Of a stretch of 64,000 bases of DNA, positions 40,498 through 49,471 are shown in pieces (within the stretch, counting starts at the first letter, position 1; the number at the start of each line of letters is the position of its first letter). Source of the DNA: GCA-2720865 sp047630275. GTDB lineage: Bacteria; Bdellovibrionota; Bacteriovoracia; Bacteriovoracales; Bacteriovoracaceae. The stretch lies in NCBI GenBank assembly GCA_047630275.1, contig JBLHVN010000001.1, positions 496,001 through 560,000 of the forward strand. Direction: 5' to 3'. The notes below the pieces were generated by a model. It made no database searches, was not told where the DNA came from, and was given only the letters and a program-made list of their open reading frames with translations. A program made the position numbers and the translations under genes.

Positions 40498-41648
40498 TTT
40501 AGGGCCTCTTTGATTCTTTTAAAGGCCTCAATGATTTTATCTTCGTGAGAAGCAAAGGATAACCTTAGGTATCCTTCTAGTCCAAAGGCAGACCCCGGAA
40601 GTACAGCAACCTTAGCTTCCCTTAAGATAAACTCTGCGGCTTCAGCGCTGGATTTAAAGCGTCCTTCGTAGCCATCAAGGCTTGGAAAAACGTAAAAGGC
40701 CCCCTGAGGCTCGTGGCAAGAAAATATTTCTTTAGTGAGCTTAAAGGCTAGGTCTTTTCTTTTAGACATTGTTTTGATCATCTCTTCAAAATAGGTCTGA
40801 TCCATTGTTAAAGCTTTTAAGGCTCCGTGCTGGGCAAAGGTACAAACATTCCCATTGAGATGAGATTGTAGCTTTGAGACTTCTTCAACATACTTTGTTG
40901 GTGCAATCATATAACCGATTCTAAAACCGGTTAGGCAATGGGACTTACTGAGAGTCTGTACGGTTATGGTTCTTTCAAAAAGATCGTCTGAAAGAGCTGC
41001 AATACTAGTATGGGTATTTGGCTCAAAGACAAGTGACTCATAAGCTTCATCAGCGATTATTATTAGGTCATGCTTAGTTGCTAATGCTCCTAGCTTGATT
41101 AAGTCCTCTTTTCCATAAACCGCGGAAGTAGGGTTATTAGGAGTGTTAAAAAGAATCATCTTTGTCTTAGGAGTAATGGCCTTTTCAATGGCCTCTAAAT
41201 CTAATCCTAAGTCATCTCTTGAGTTAACAATGATAGGGTTGCCCCCCGCAAGCTTTACACTTTCAGGAAAGGTTACCCAATAAGGGGCAGGGATAATGAC
41301 TTCATCCCCGTCATTAATTAAACATTGAAAGAGGTTATAGAGAATCTGCTTTGATCCATTACTTATGAGAATATTATCGAGGCTTACAACTCTTTTACTT
41401 CTTGAAGAGAACCTGTGGGCAATGGCCTCTCGAAGTTCTGGAATTCCAGGTACGAGGGAGTAACGAACTTGTAGATCGGTTAAGGCTTTTTGCGTAGCCT
41501 CGATTACTTCGTTAGGGGGAGGGAAGTCAGGTTCACCAACATGAAGGCCAATAATATCGTGACCCTCATTCTTAAGCTTAGCGACTAGAGAGGCTAAACC
41601 CACCGACTTTGATCCCTCTACTGATTTAATTCGATGGGAAAATGGCAT
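40494..41648 (-). CDS. Class I PLP-dependent aminotransferase (aromatic/aspartate or prephenate type)
   Basis: The 384-residue enzyme has the fold-type I pattern: LHVGEPDFPPP, RYSLVPGIPELREAI, NTPNNPTSAVY, IIADEAYE and TLSKSHCLTGFRIGY with the PLP lysine in SKS. C-terminal YLRLSFA has the carboxylate-binding Arg. It belongs to the aspartate aminotransferase I-gamma-like group. In this operon it most likely transaminates phenylpyruvate, hydroxyphenylpyruvate or prephenate. It starts 2 bp after the DAHP synthase stop, so the four genes form one translationally coupled unit. Confidence 0.9.
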   Translation of the reverse strand: MPFSHRIKSVEGSKSVGLASLVAKLKNEGHDIIGLHVGEPDFPPPNEVIEATQKALTDLQVRYSLVPGIPELREAIAHRFSSRSKRVVSLDNILISNGSKQILYNLFQCLINDGDEVIIPAPYWVTFPESVKLAGGNPIIVNSRDDLGLDLEAIEKAITPKTKMILFNTPNNPTSAVYGKEDLIKLGALATKHDLIIIADEAYESLVFEPNTHTSIAALSDDLFERTITVQTLSKSHCLTGFRIGYMIAPTKYVEEVSKLQSHLNGNVCTFAQHGALKALTMDQTYFEEMIKTMSKRKDLAFKLTKEIFSCHEPQGAFYVFPSLDGYEGRFKSSAEAAEFILREAKVAVLPGSAFGLEGYLRLSFASHEDKIIEAFKRIKEALK

Positions 41649-41650
41649 TG

Positions 41651-42748
41651 TTAATCTTCTTTGTTAGTTTTAGTCTCATTCATCATTTCAGTTTGTACTT
41701 TTACTGAATGGTCATGAATCACATCATATATTTCTTTTATATATTGTGGATTAAGTCCTAACGCTTCGGCAATCTGCATTCTCTTATTCATCAGTTCATC
41801 CATTCTATGGATCTGAAGTGCTGTAATATTTGATTTGATCTTGGCCTTGCCAATTGAGTCAACAATCTTCATCCTCTCTTGAAGGCTTTCAAGAAGATCA
41901 TTGTCGATTCTATCAATCTTATCTCGAAGATCATCAAGTTCTTGTCCAAAGTTTCTATCATGAGAGTACTCTGTTCTAACTGAGATTGAAGTTAAGATAT
42001 CTTTTAGGCTATCAGGTGTTACTTGTTGTTTTGCATCACTCCATGCTTCATCTGGATTGCAGTGAGTCTCAATCATAAGACCATCAAAATCCACATCCAT
42101 GGCCTTTTGCGAAACTTTTTGAATCAAATCCCTCTTACCCGCAATATGACTTGGGTCGCATATAACCGGTAGACCAGGAAGACGGCTCTTTAATTCAATT
42201 GGAATCCTCCATAGGGGACGATTTCTATACATGGTTGTTTCATGGGTAGAGAATCCTCTATGAATAGCTCCTAGCTTTGTAATTCCAGCGGAGGCAATCC
42301 TTTCTATCGCGCCAATCCATAAAGCGAGGTCAGCATTGATGGGATTCTTTATTAAGACAGGAACCTTGGTTCCTTTTAGAAAGTCAGCAATCTCTTGAAC
42401 GGCAAAAGGATTTGCAGAAGTTCTCGCTCCGATCCATAAGATATCAATTCCACTTTTTAAAGCAAGTTCAGCGTGCTTTGCTGTGGCTACTTCACAAGAA
42501 GTCAGAAGACCTGTTTCTTTTTTTACTTCATCTAGCCAAGAGAGGCCTTCTTCACCAACTCCTTCAAAAGAGCCAGGACGAGTTCGAGGTTTCCAAATTC
42601 CTGCTCGGAAGATTCGTACATCTTCATTTTTTACAATATCTTGAGCAATTGATAAGCATTGCTCCCTCGTCTCGGCACTACAAGGCCCAGCGATCACCAG
42701 TGGTTTCTTTAGATTTGGTATCCATTTATTGAGAGGTGTAATGTCCAT
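41651..42748 (-). CDS. aroF: DAHP synthase fused to C-terminal chorismate mutase
   Basis: Residues 1-260 are a type I-beta DAHP synthase (VIAGPCSAE, FRAGIWKPRTRPGSFEG, IGARTSANP, VLIKNP, DPSHIAGKRD), which condenses PEP and erythrose 4-phosphate, the first shikimate step. Residues ~268-350 are an AroQ-type chorismate mutase (LDDLRDKIDRIDNDLLESLQERM...KAKI), which makes prephenate. The fusion puts the entry step and the branch-point step on one chain, as known in several phyla, where prephenate or chorismate gives feedback control. AAAGGAACAGCT is the ribosome site. A tiny Tyr-rich ORF lies upstream. Confidence 0.92.
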   Translation of the reverse strand: MDITPLNKWIPNLKKPLVIAGPCSAETREQCLSIAQDIVKNEDVRIFRAGIWKPRTRPGSFEGVGEEGLSWLDEVKKETGLLTSCEVATAKHAELALKSGIDILWIGARTSANPFAVQEIADFLKGTKVPVLIKNPINADLALWIGAIERIASAGITKLGAIHRGFSTHETTMYRNRPLWRIPIELKSRLPGLPVICDPSHIAGKRDLIQKVSQKAMDVDFDGLMIETHCNPDEAWSDAKQQVTPDSLKDILTSISVRTEYSHDRNFGQELDDLRDKIDRIDNDLLESLQERMKIVDSIGKAKIKSNITALQIHRMDELMNKRMQIAEALGLNPQYIKEIYDVIHDHSVKVQTEMMNETKTNKED

Positions 42749-42846
42749 AGCTGTTCCTTTAATAATGCCATGCTTATGAAATCCATCTCCTAAGCTTCTA
42801 TTTAGGGTTTATACTGCAAAACAGGTGCCCTATGTCATAGCAATGC

Positions 42847-42891
42847 TTATAGATGTAAGTAGCCGTATTTATAATTATACAGAGGGGACAT
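42847..42891 (-). CDS. Putative 14-residue tyrosine-rich leader peptide
   Basis: On the minus strand GAGGGG (42902-42897) is followed by ATAAA and ATG (42891); the ORF reads MSPLYNYKYGYLHL and stops with TAA. Tyr is at positions 5, 7, 9 and 11. It lies about 100 bp before the Phe/Tyr operon, as expected for a leader peptide that senses charged tRNA-Tyr. Counter-evidence: the AT-rich stretch contains TATAAT, which could be a -10 element instead, and no U-rich attenuator is obvious between this ORF and aroF. Confidence 0.35.
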   Translation of the reverse strand: MSPLYNYKYGYLHL

Positions 42892-42902
42892 TTTATCCCC
42901 TC
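42882..42902 (-). promoter_or_regulatory. Hairpin enclosing the leader ORF ribosome site, or terminator of the upstream gene
   Basis: GAGGGGA and TCCCCTC form a 7-bp stem with TAAAATG in the loop. The stem covers the GAGGGG ribosome site and the loop holds the ATG of the Tyr-rich ORF. It also lies 37 bp after the gene at 42939-44924, so it could end that transcript, though only a weak T-run follows. Confidence 0.5.
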
Positions 42903-42938
42903 AGTTTCTTATTGGTGTCCTAATGTCCAACAATAAGC

Positions 42939-44924
42939 CTATTCTAAGTTATCCCTAATCAATCCATTTCCTTGATCTTCTCCTAAAACAAAATAAGTTA
43001 CATAAGGAAATCCATGATAAGTCTCTGCTGAGAATGATCCGGTGATTCCTACATTTTGTACTCCGAAGATCATCTCTAGGTCTTCAAAACCTTTTGCGTA
43101 TTCAGCAATTGCTTCAACAAGGTCTTTTAAGGCTAGAGCACTAATCTTAACTTCTGAGTCCCAAACCTTTTTATAGGCTTCAAAAGTATTGGTAAGTTTC
43201 TTTAAACACTTTTTTTCAATCTTTGAAAGTCTTCCTGGATCATCTGCAGGTGTTGTTCTCGTACAAACCCAAAGAGTAACTTCTCTCCAATACTCTTTTG
43301 AATGAGGAGCCAGGCTTGCTATACCAGCACCGCTAACTTCTGCGTTAACACTAACAGTAGCATTTCCTTTTAGTTCACCTTTTTTAAAGTTATCCCATAC
43401 TCTTTGATCAATATTAGTATAAAGCTCTCCAAAGGCAATCGCCTCAGCGCGTAGTTTCTTTCTGAGCCCACCATTTGTTTTTGGGGCGTTGAACTCTTTA
43501 CTAAACCTTAAGTAAGCAGCATTTGGGTCATCAAGCTTTACTTCATCAATTGATAACTGCCGCTGCTCTTTTTGAACTTCGTACTCAAGAGTGACTGTAT
43601 CAGTGACTCTTCTTTTATACTTATCAATTTTATTTGAATGAACAAGGGCCTGAATCCACGTTTTCTTATAAGTAGACTTCTCTTGGTTATAACGGAACAT
43701 ATAACGAGTTCCAGAATTATTTCTGAGGGTCACTTCTGATACAGAATTACCTTTGAACTTATCATATAAAAAGAGATGAGAGCTCTTAGACTCATTATCT
43801 CTTTTAGTATCTTGTTCTGAGATGACATAGGCCATGAGGTCTAGGTTGTTTCTTGGAAGCTTACCTCGAAGAACATCTTTAACTTCTTGGTGAAGAATTG
43901 AGTCTTGGTTTCCAAGTAGTTCCTCGTCCCCTGCTTGAAAGCTTAGAGAGACATAGCTTGAATCAGTCACACTCGAAGAGAGTTCATAACTTAGGAGGGA
44001 GATCTTAAGCAATTTATAAAACTCCGCTTGAAGGCTAACCACGGCGGACTTTCCTTGAAGCTTTGTCTTATTGATTCCTACTCTTAATGATTCTTCACCC
44101 CTTGGGTAATCTCTAACCCCAGGCTTATGAATGCTTACATTATTGATTGAGCTATAAGAGAGGGTTCCACCAGCATAGGCTGATAAATAATAGAACGAAG
44201 GAGTTGAAGCACTAGCACTTACATCGGCACTTAAGTAATCGGTACGAGTGACTGATTCATGATCCTCAAGACTAAGAAAACGATCTCCTCCAAATTTGAG
44301 AAAGCCTAAGAATAACTTCTGAAAGTTCTTTGTAAGACCTTTAACATAAGAAGGTGAATAGTGAATATAGGTATAAGATCTTCTAAAACGGATTCCAGCA
44401 AAAGCCTTTATGGTCTCTGAGGAGATCTCAATATTTCTTTTTTCAGCTTGGTCATTTAAAAAGCTTTGGGCATCGACTTCAAAGAGAAGGGTATCTTCAA
44501 CGACCCAGCGTTTTTCTTCATCATCTTCAGTATAATCAGGATAAAGCTTTCTTCCCGCTTTAATCCCCGCTCCTGCTACAAAACCACTCCAATGAAAACC
44601 AGAGAAATTAGTATCACCTATTGAGTGATTTTGGTTATAAGCTAGAGTTTCACCTGTGATTTCATTGGCCTTATCGAGTAACTTTTCTTTAACTAGTTTG
44701 ATGAGTTTTTTATAAAGAGGGTTGTCCTTTATACCTCGCTCACTTCTTTGGCTTTTATCACTTGTTAGATTAACTTTTGATCCGTCTCTAGAAGAGATCT
44801 CATAAGGCCCAGGATAGTCTTGAAAGAGTTTATCTTTTACCTTTAAATGGCTAAATTTAACTTCACCAGCGTTTGCGCTAAAGGCAATTAATACGCTTAA
44901 CAACATCCATGTTAGTTTGATCAT
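42939..44924 (-). CDS. Secreted protein of unknown function (661 aa)
   Basis: A signal peptide (MIKLTWMLLSVLIAFSANA) opens the protein; the mature part is beta-rich with many Ser/Tyr/Thr alternations (SVTDSSYVSLSFQAG, ASTPSFYYLSAYAGG), typical of a surface or periplasmic protein. Two cysteines near the C-terminus (WVCTRT, KKCLKK) may form a disulfide. The end NVGITGSFSAE is similar to NVFIYGSISGF in the 1086-residue secreted protein at 16575-19835, and both are preceded by a helical segment, so they may share a C-terminal domain. No enzyme motif is seen. GAGGGAAGA precedes the ATG. Confidence 0.75.
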   Translation of the reverse strand: MIKLTWMLLSVLIAFSANAGEVKFSHLKVKDKLFQDYPGPYEISSRDGSKVNLTSDKSQRSERGIKDNPLYKKLIKLVKEKLLDKANEITGETLAYNQNHSIGDTNFSGFHWSGFVAGAGIKAGRKLYPDYTEDDEEKRWVVEDTLLFEVDAQSFLNDQAEKRNIEISSETIKAFAGIRFRRSYTYIHYSPSYVKGLTKNFQKLFLGFLKFGGDRFLSLEDHESVTRTDYLSADVSASASTPSFYYLSAYAGGTLSYSSINNVSIHKPGVRDYPRGEESLRVGINKTKLQGKSAVVSLQAEFYKLLKISLLSYELSSSVTDSSYVSLSFQAGDEELLGNQDSILHQEVKDVLRGKLPRNNLDLMAYVISEQDTKRDNESKSSHLFLYDKFKGNSVSEVTLRNNSGTRYMFRYNQEKSTYKKTWIQALVHSNKIDKYKRRVTDTVTLEYEVQKEQRQLSIDEVKLDDPNAAYLRFSKEFNAPKTNGGLRKKLRAEAIAFGELYTNIDQRVWDNFKKGELKGNATVSVNAEVSGAGIASLAPHSKEYWREVTLWVCTRTTPADDPGRLSKIEKKCLKKLTNTFEAYKKVWDSEVKISALALKDLVEAIAEYAKGFEDLEMIFGVQNVGITGSFSAETYHGFPYVTYFVLGEDQGNGLIRDNLE

Positions 44925-45140
44925 TCTTCCCTCACGAAAGTTAATTGAATACTTGATTCTTACTTTTCGGCTTGATAGAGGTTTGAAAGAAAAATTGTTT
45001 GGTTAAATTAGAAAAAGAGAGATTCTTTCCGGTGGAAATCACTAGAGAATCAACTATAGCCCTGACTTATGACAGCGATAAATGACTATTTTACTCCTTT
45101 GGTGTAAGTTATCTCTTCAATCAATGACAAAAGGGGTCCC

Positions 45141-45791
45141 ATGAACTTTATTGAACCTAGTATTGAACAATACGCCATCACAAAATCAAACCGTCCTAGT
45201 CAAGTAGTTAGAGACTTAGGTGAGGCCACAAGAGAATCCGTGCCTATGTCTATGATGTTAGTAGGAGAGATGGAGGGATCACTTTTAGGTTTTCTAGTGA
45301 GGGCCTTAAAAGTTAATAGGGTTTTAGAGGTAGGAACTTATACTGGTTATAGCGCTCTATGTATGGCGGAAAATCTTCCTAAAACAGGAGAAGTTATCAC
45401 CTTAGATATTGATGATGAGTTAACTGAATTTTCAAAGAAGCATTGGTCTCAATCGGTTCATGGTGAAAAGATCAATAAGCTTATAGGTCCAGCCCTTGAG
45501 AGCATTCCAAAACTTGAAGGGGAGTTTGATCTCGTCTTTATAGATGCCGATAAACAAAACTATCTAAATTATTTAAAACTCTGTCTGCCTAAACTCTCTG
45601 ATAAGGGGATTATCGTTGTTGATAATGTTCTTTGGAGCGGAAAGGTCCTTAAATCTGCCTCAGAGTTAGAGCCCGATGATAACTCCACAGAACATATCAA
45701 GGCCCTTAATGACTACGTAAGTGAGTCCCCAGAGCTCTATGGAACAATGTTACCGATAAGAGATGGAATCTTTTTAATATCAAAGATTTAG
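45141..45791 (+). CDS. SAM-dependent O-methyltransferase (caffeoyl-CoA OMT family)
   Basis: The 216-residue enzyme has the family pattern VLEVGTYTGYSALCMAE (SAM loop), VITLDIDDEL, the metal-binding region FDLVFIDADKQNYLNY and GIIVVDNVLWSGKV. Such class I methyltransferases transfer methyl groups to catechol-like hydroxyls with a divalent metal; bacterial substrates are mostly unknown. Length and motif order are normal. AAAGGGGTCCC is the ribosome site. It stands alone between two secreted-protein genes. Confidence 0.93.
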   Translation: MNFIEPSIEQYAITKSNRPSQVVRDLGEATRESVPMSMMLVGEMEGSLLGFLVRALKVNRVLEVGTYTGYSALCMAENLPKTGEVITLDIDDELTEFSKKHWSQSVHGEKINKLIGPALESIPKLEGEFDLVFIDADKQNYLNYLKLCLPKLSDKGIIVVDNVLWSGKVLKSASELEPDDNSTEHIKALNDYVSESPELYGTMLPIRDGIFLISKI

Positions 45792-45875
45792 AGCACTAAA
45801 ATCTTTACAGGCCCTCTCTCTATTCAGAAGGACTTCTGTTATAAGTAGCCTTCGTATTAATCTGAGGGGGAATTA

Positions 45876-46262
45876 ATGAAGTGGTTTGTGACGGTATTTG
45901 CAATGACATTTGTCCTAAATGCATCAGCTTATACTTTTATAGGATCACTTCTTGAGAACAAGCAAATCTTAGATTTTGTTGCTCAGAGAAAAGAAGAGGG
46001 GCTTCACCTAACCTCTGTTTTAGATAGGCTTGCCAACGAAGGCCTAAGCGAAGAGCAGCGTGGGGCCCGCGGGCATTACCTATTGAAGTTAAAGAAAGTC
46101 ACCCTAGTCGATAGCGAAGATGGGGATGTTGAACGAAAAGTGGTTATCAAGAAGTATGATGTTCGAACTGACTTTGGAAGAATCCAATCAATTGATGAGG
46201 TTCCGGAGACACCCGTGACGGCAGAAGCTGACATCGTTGTGACTCCAGAAACAGAAGAATAA
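45876..46262 (+). CDS. Small exported protein of unknown function (128 aa)
   Basis: A signal peptide (MKWFVTVFAMTFVLNASA) precedes a ~110-residue mature protein. FIGSLLENKQILDFVAQRKEEGLHLTSVLDRL is helical and VTLVDSEDGDVERKVVIKKYDVRTDFG beta-rich; the tail is acidic (TAEADIVVTPETEE). No family is recognised. Upstream, CAGAAG-GA-CTTCTG (45825-45838) is an inverted repeat next to a TATAAG. GAGGGGGAATTA is the ribosome site. The stop is 2 bp from the converging 576-residue gene. Confidence 0.7.
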   Translation: MKWFVTVFAMTFVLNASAYTFIGSLLENKQILDFVAQRKEEGLHLTSVLDRLANEGLSEEQRGARGHYLLKLKKVTLVDSEDGDVERKVVIKKYDVRTDFGRIQSIDEVPETPVTAEADIVVTPETEE

Positions 46263-46264
46263 TT

Positions 46265-47995
46265 CTACTGACCTAATACTGCATCAGTCATTCCACTTAG
46301 CTTGTCTTCAATCTCTAAGAGAAATGATGAGGCTTCTGTATCATTGACCCTTCTTTTAATCCTTTCGCGAATCTTTAATACCTCTTCTTTATTGGCTACC
46401 CGAGCAAGTTGAGCTTGAAGAGTTCTGATCTCTTTATCGTTATACACTTTTACTGAGCGGACAACGTCCTGAGGTCCAAGTTTTAAGGGACCCTCTGCCG
46501 GTCTAAAGAACTGAACCTCTCCTCCGCCGCCTCTAACAACACTTCTTCTCTGAGAGGCTTTATCAACAAAAGTTAAGCTGCCACCGGTTTCACTTAAGAT
46601 AGGATTGATCCCGCCAATTTGAATCACATCCCCTTCTTTTAAGTTATATTTTGTAAACTCATCAAATGGATTGTCAGCGGTAGCGGTTACCCATTGATTA
46701 TCTGCCTTTGATCTATAGCTATCCGTTGAACAGGGAAGGAACCAACGACCGGCTTGCTGTAAAGCCTCGCCAGCTTTTCCTCCACGGCATAACTGCACAC
46801 CTTTTTTAACCTTAACTTCATAAACGGGACCACCTTCAGACCAAGGTGGGTAACGTCCTTTAGCTAAGGCATCTCTATTTGGAATCTTTCCATCACTGAT
46901 CACAGAGCGGACTTCTATAAGCCCTTGTTTATCAAGATTGTAGATAATCTCCTTTGAGCGAAGATGGCTTAGGTTGGTGCTTGTTAGAGTTAGATTCTTA
47001 GTCACAGACCTTAACTCTTTTTGTTTTCTTAAGAGCTCTGCTTGAATCTGAGCCCTTTTAACAGGGTCTGTTTGAGAGGCAAGTCTTTTGGTTAGCTTTC
47101 TTTCACTATCTGTTAACTTATCGAGCTTTCTCTTAAGTTCTATTGTTCTTTTATCTAGGAAGTTAATTGTCTTTTTAGCTTTAACAGGGTCAAAGGATCT
47201 CAAACTTCTTCTTAAATACTTTTGAGCTTCTAGGCCTTCTACCACTCGCCCAAGCCTCTTAGACCTAGTAACAGCAGATAAACGTTTAGCTTTAGGCAGA
47301 ACCTTTGCAACTAGCCGGGCTTTTTGAGTTGCTGTAGCGAACTGAGCCGCCTTTTGAACCCGGGCCAGGACGGCCACGTTCTTTGCGCCGCCAGTTAAAA
47401 TATTTAAAACAACTTCCGTTCCTAGATAGCCAATTCCTGTACAGATATAATTAGACTTTGCTTCTATATTAAGACATTTGAAGTTTTCAATTCCTTTTTG
47501 ACCAAGGTTATAGATCATCTCTGGGATGGCACCTAGGCCCTTCATGATTGTCTCAAGAAAGTCTTTGGAGTCTCTTGCGTATTCACTAAAGAGGGTGGTG
47601 ATTCCACTTTTATAGGCCAGGTGAAGATAGTTCACCATCTTCTTGCCAAACTTTTTAGCAAGCTTCCACCCTAGTTTTCCAAGATCCCAAAAGTCTAAGA
47701 CCATATCCTTGAGACCACTAATTAGGCCTTTTAATAATCCAATACCGCAGCCAAGGAGGGCGCCACCGAAAGCTTGTTTAAAGGTTGGATCGGGAGCACC
47801 TTTTATCTTTCTATCTTCAGCAGGAACAGTGCTGCAAACATCAGTCTTCTCTTCGATGTCAGCGATATCTTGAGCTAGGCGGTCAAAGGTCGATGAGTTT
47901 GTAATGGGAGGGTTACAGTCATCAATAATTCTAATCTGAGCATTTGCTGTATTTAGGATAAGGAAACTGAGGGTTAAGAAAAGATAGTTTTTCAT
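46265..47995 (-). CDS. Exported 576-residue protein with hydrophobic segments, coiled coil and unrecognised C-terminal domain
   Basis: A signal peptide (MKNYLFLTLSFLILNTANA) is followed by a hydrophobic glycine-rich region with GxxxG steps (GGALLGCGIGLLKGLISGL, residues ~73-95), a second one near 185-212, then basic helices and a long coiled coil (~270-360; KLDKLTDSERKLTKRLASQ). The C-terminal domain (~385-520) has PVYEVKVKKGVQLCRGGKAG, AGRWFLPCSTDSY and GGGGEVQFF. This resembles the layout of exported polymorphic toxins (membrane region, stalk, C-terminal effector), and GGGxQF weakly recalls NAD-glycohydrolase toxins, but I cannot assign it. It is the third gene of an operon with a barrel-like protein. 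Confidence 0.7.
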   Translation of the reverse strand: MKNYLFLTLSFLILNTANAQIRIIDDCNPPITNSSTFDRLAQDIADIEEKTDVCSTVPAEDRKIKGAPDPTFKQAFGGALLGCGIGLLKGLISGLKDMVLDFWDLGKLGWKLAKKFGKKMVNYLHLAYKSGITTLFSEYARDSKDFLETIMKGLGAIPEMIYNLGQKGIENFKCLNIEAKSNYICTGIGYLGTEVVLNILTGGAKNVAVLARVQKAAQFATATQKARLVAKVLPKAKRLSAVTRSKRLGRVVEGLEAQKYLRRSLRSFDPVKAKKTINFLDKRTIELKRKLDKLTDSERKLTKRLASQTDPVKRAQIQAELLRKQKELRSVTKNLTLTSTNLSHLRSKEIIYNLDKQGLIEVRSVISDGKIPNRDALAKGRYPPWSEGGPVYEVKVKKGVQLCRGGKAGEALQQAGRWFLPCSTDSYRSKADNQWVTATADNPFDEFTKYNLKEGDVIQIGGINPILSETGGSLTFVDKASQRRSVVRGGGGEVQFFRPAEGPLKLGPQDVVRSVKVYNDKEIRTLQAQLARVANKEEVLKIRERIKRRVNDTEASSFLLEIEDKLSGMTDAVLGQ

Positions 47996-48591
47996 TTTCT
48001 TCCCTCCATGTATTCAAAGAGGGCAAGGGCGACTTTATCATTAAGAATTCCTTCTAATGCATCCGGAAGGTTTAACTGCCACTGATAGAACCAACGACCT
48101 TGAAAAACATGACGCTCATAAAAGAGGATGTTCTTTTTCTTTCTATTTTTGTAAACACCTTTTAGTTTAAACCTAGCTAAGCCTTGATTGTTCTTTTTAT
48201 CAAAAGCGGCTTTTACTAATTTCCAATCTTGGATTCCACCGAATAAGTGAATCAACTCTCTTGTCTCAGGTAGGGCCTTAACATACACCTTTGGTTTAAG
48301 ATCACTTAAAACATGAGGTCTTACTTGCTCAACTTTATAGTGGCTTAAGATAACATTGTTGTGAATCCTATGGCGCCAAGCTTTCTCGACTCCAGGGATT
48401 GTGGGAATCTCTTCAAAAGCATTTTTAAAGTAGCTATGAATGTTATTAGCGATCTCTTCAGGATTGTCACTGATCTTCCGGCTGCCTATATTAACTGAAG
48501 GAGTATAAGTACCAGAGCTTTGAACCTGCTCGCCTAAGAAGTAAAGCCCTGTGATGGCAAAAACAAATACTAAAAGGAAAGTCTTCATCAA
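47992..48591 (-). CDS. Membrane-anchored envelope protein (199 aa)
   Basis: One N-terminal hydrophobic segment (TFLLVFVFAITGLYFLG) is followed by a periplasmic-type domain (SYFKNAFEEIPTIPGVEKAW; GRWFYQWQLNLPDALEGILNDKVALAL). No family is recognised. It overlaps both neighbours by 4 bp (ATGA type), so its synthesis is coupled to the barrel-like protein upstream and the 576-residue protein downstream. It may serve as a periplasmic link between them; that is inference from operon structure. Confidence 0.7.
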   Translation of the reverse strand: MMKTFLLVFVFAITGLYFLGEQVQSSGTYTPSVNIGSRKISDNPEEIANNIHSYFKNAFEEIPTIPGVEKAWRHRIHNNVILSHYKVEQVRPHVLSDLKPKVYVKALPETRELIHLFGGIQDWKLVKAAFDKKNNQGLARFKLKGVYKNRKKKNILFYERHVFQGRWFYQWQLNLPDALEGILNDKVALALFEYMEGRK

Positions 48592-49457
48592 AATGACCTC
48601 CCAATGCCTAATCCAATAGTAGTGGCTATATCTGTATTTTCACCACTAAGTTTTCTATGAATAAATGAATCCAACATCCAATCATCAGTTAAGTTGTACT
48701 TTGTAAGAAGCGCCATACCTAACCAGGATTCTTTTTTATTCCACACGGGAAGAAACCCTTCAGTGGCAAAGAATTGATTAAATGAAGTTGACGCAATATC
48801 GAAGCCTCCCTTTGTCCAAAAATAATCTAGGCTTAGCCCTATTGAGAATCTTTCAAACATTTGATAGTAAGCTTTTTCTTCGATAGCTATATGATCATTT
48901 CCGAGGCTTGTTAGGGTCTTTTTATATTTAATAAGAGAGCTTAGCTCAATTCTTTTTAAGTAAAGATTGTGCTTAAGCTCTAATTCGGCATAGCTTGTAA
49001 AATCATTAAAACTTAAGAACTCAGGATGTCTTCTTCCTTGTTTACCAGGGTGGCGGTAACGAAGAGTGGTTATAAGGTCCCAAGTTTCTCTTTGCATTAA
49101 CTCATAAGAGCCTTCAATAAAGAGGCTTGTTATTTGAGAACGAGTATCACCTTTAGCAGCTCCAAGAATGGGAGCGTCACTTAAGTGAACGATCCCATAA
49201 TCTAGGCCTGCTCCTACTTGAAAATGATGACCAAGCCCATAGTATCCATTAACTCCCATTTGATAGTAATTCCTCTTGGCCAGGTCATTATTTCCTAAGA
49301 TAGCGCTACCTTTATAATCGGTCTTTTCATCTCCCCGTAGCCACAAACCTTTAGAGGTTGAGAAAGAGAGGTTTGAATAGAAATAGCCTTCTCCTTTATC
49401 GAGGACAGAGGCATTGGCCGAGAAGGCAAAGAAGATAATTAAGATGAATTTGTTCAT
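48588..49457 (-). CDS. Outer-membrane beta-barrel-like protein
   Basis: The 289-residue protein has a signal peptide (MNKFILIIFFAFSANA) and a repeated pattern of alternating polar and aromatic residues (YYQMGVNGYYGLGHHFQVGAGLDYG; WDLITTLRYRH; ELKHNLYLKRIELSSLIKY; FSIGLSLDYFW), as in outer-membrane barrels with about 12 strands. It ends in GIGRSF with a terminal Phe, the usual barrel-assembly signal. It is the first gene of a three-gene operon. A 14-bp palindrome lies 15 bp upstream of the ATG. Substrate or role is unknown. Confidence 0.75.
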   Translation of the reverse strand: MNKFILIIFFAFSANASVLDKGEGYFYSNLSFSTSKGLWLRGDEKTDYKGSAILGNNDLAKRNYYQMGVNGYYGLGHHFQVGAGLDYGIVHLSDAPILGAAKGDTRSQITSLFIEGSYELMQRETWDLITTLRYRHPGKQGRRHPEFLSFNDFTSYAELELKHNLYLKRIELSSLIKYKKTLTSLGNDHIAIEEKAYYQMFERFSIGLSLDYFWTKGGFDIASTSFNQFFATEGFLPVWNKKESWLGMALLTKYNLTDDWMLDSFIHRKLSGENTDIATTIGLGIGRSF

Positions 49458-49471
49458 AAATTCATTTTAGT

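Noticed and set aside
42882..42902. Confident rho-independent terminator for the 661-residue gene
   Set aside because: The stem is good but is not followed by a T-run on the minus strand, and it overlaps a candidate leader ORF.
46265..47995. Firm assignment of the 576-residue protein as a TNT-type NADase or ADP-ribosyltransferase toxin
   Set aside because: Only GGGxQF and an RWF..P motif are similar and their order and spacing do not match the known family; kept as a low-confidence idea.
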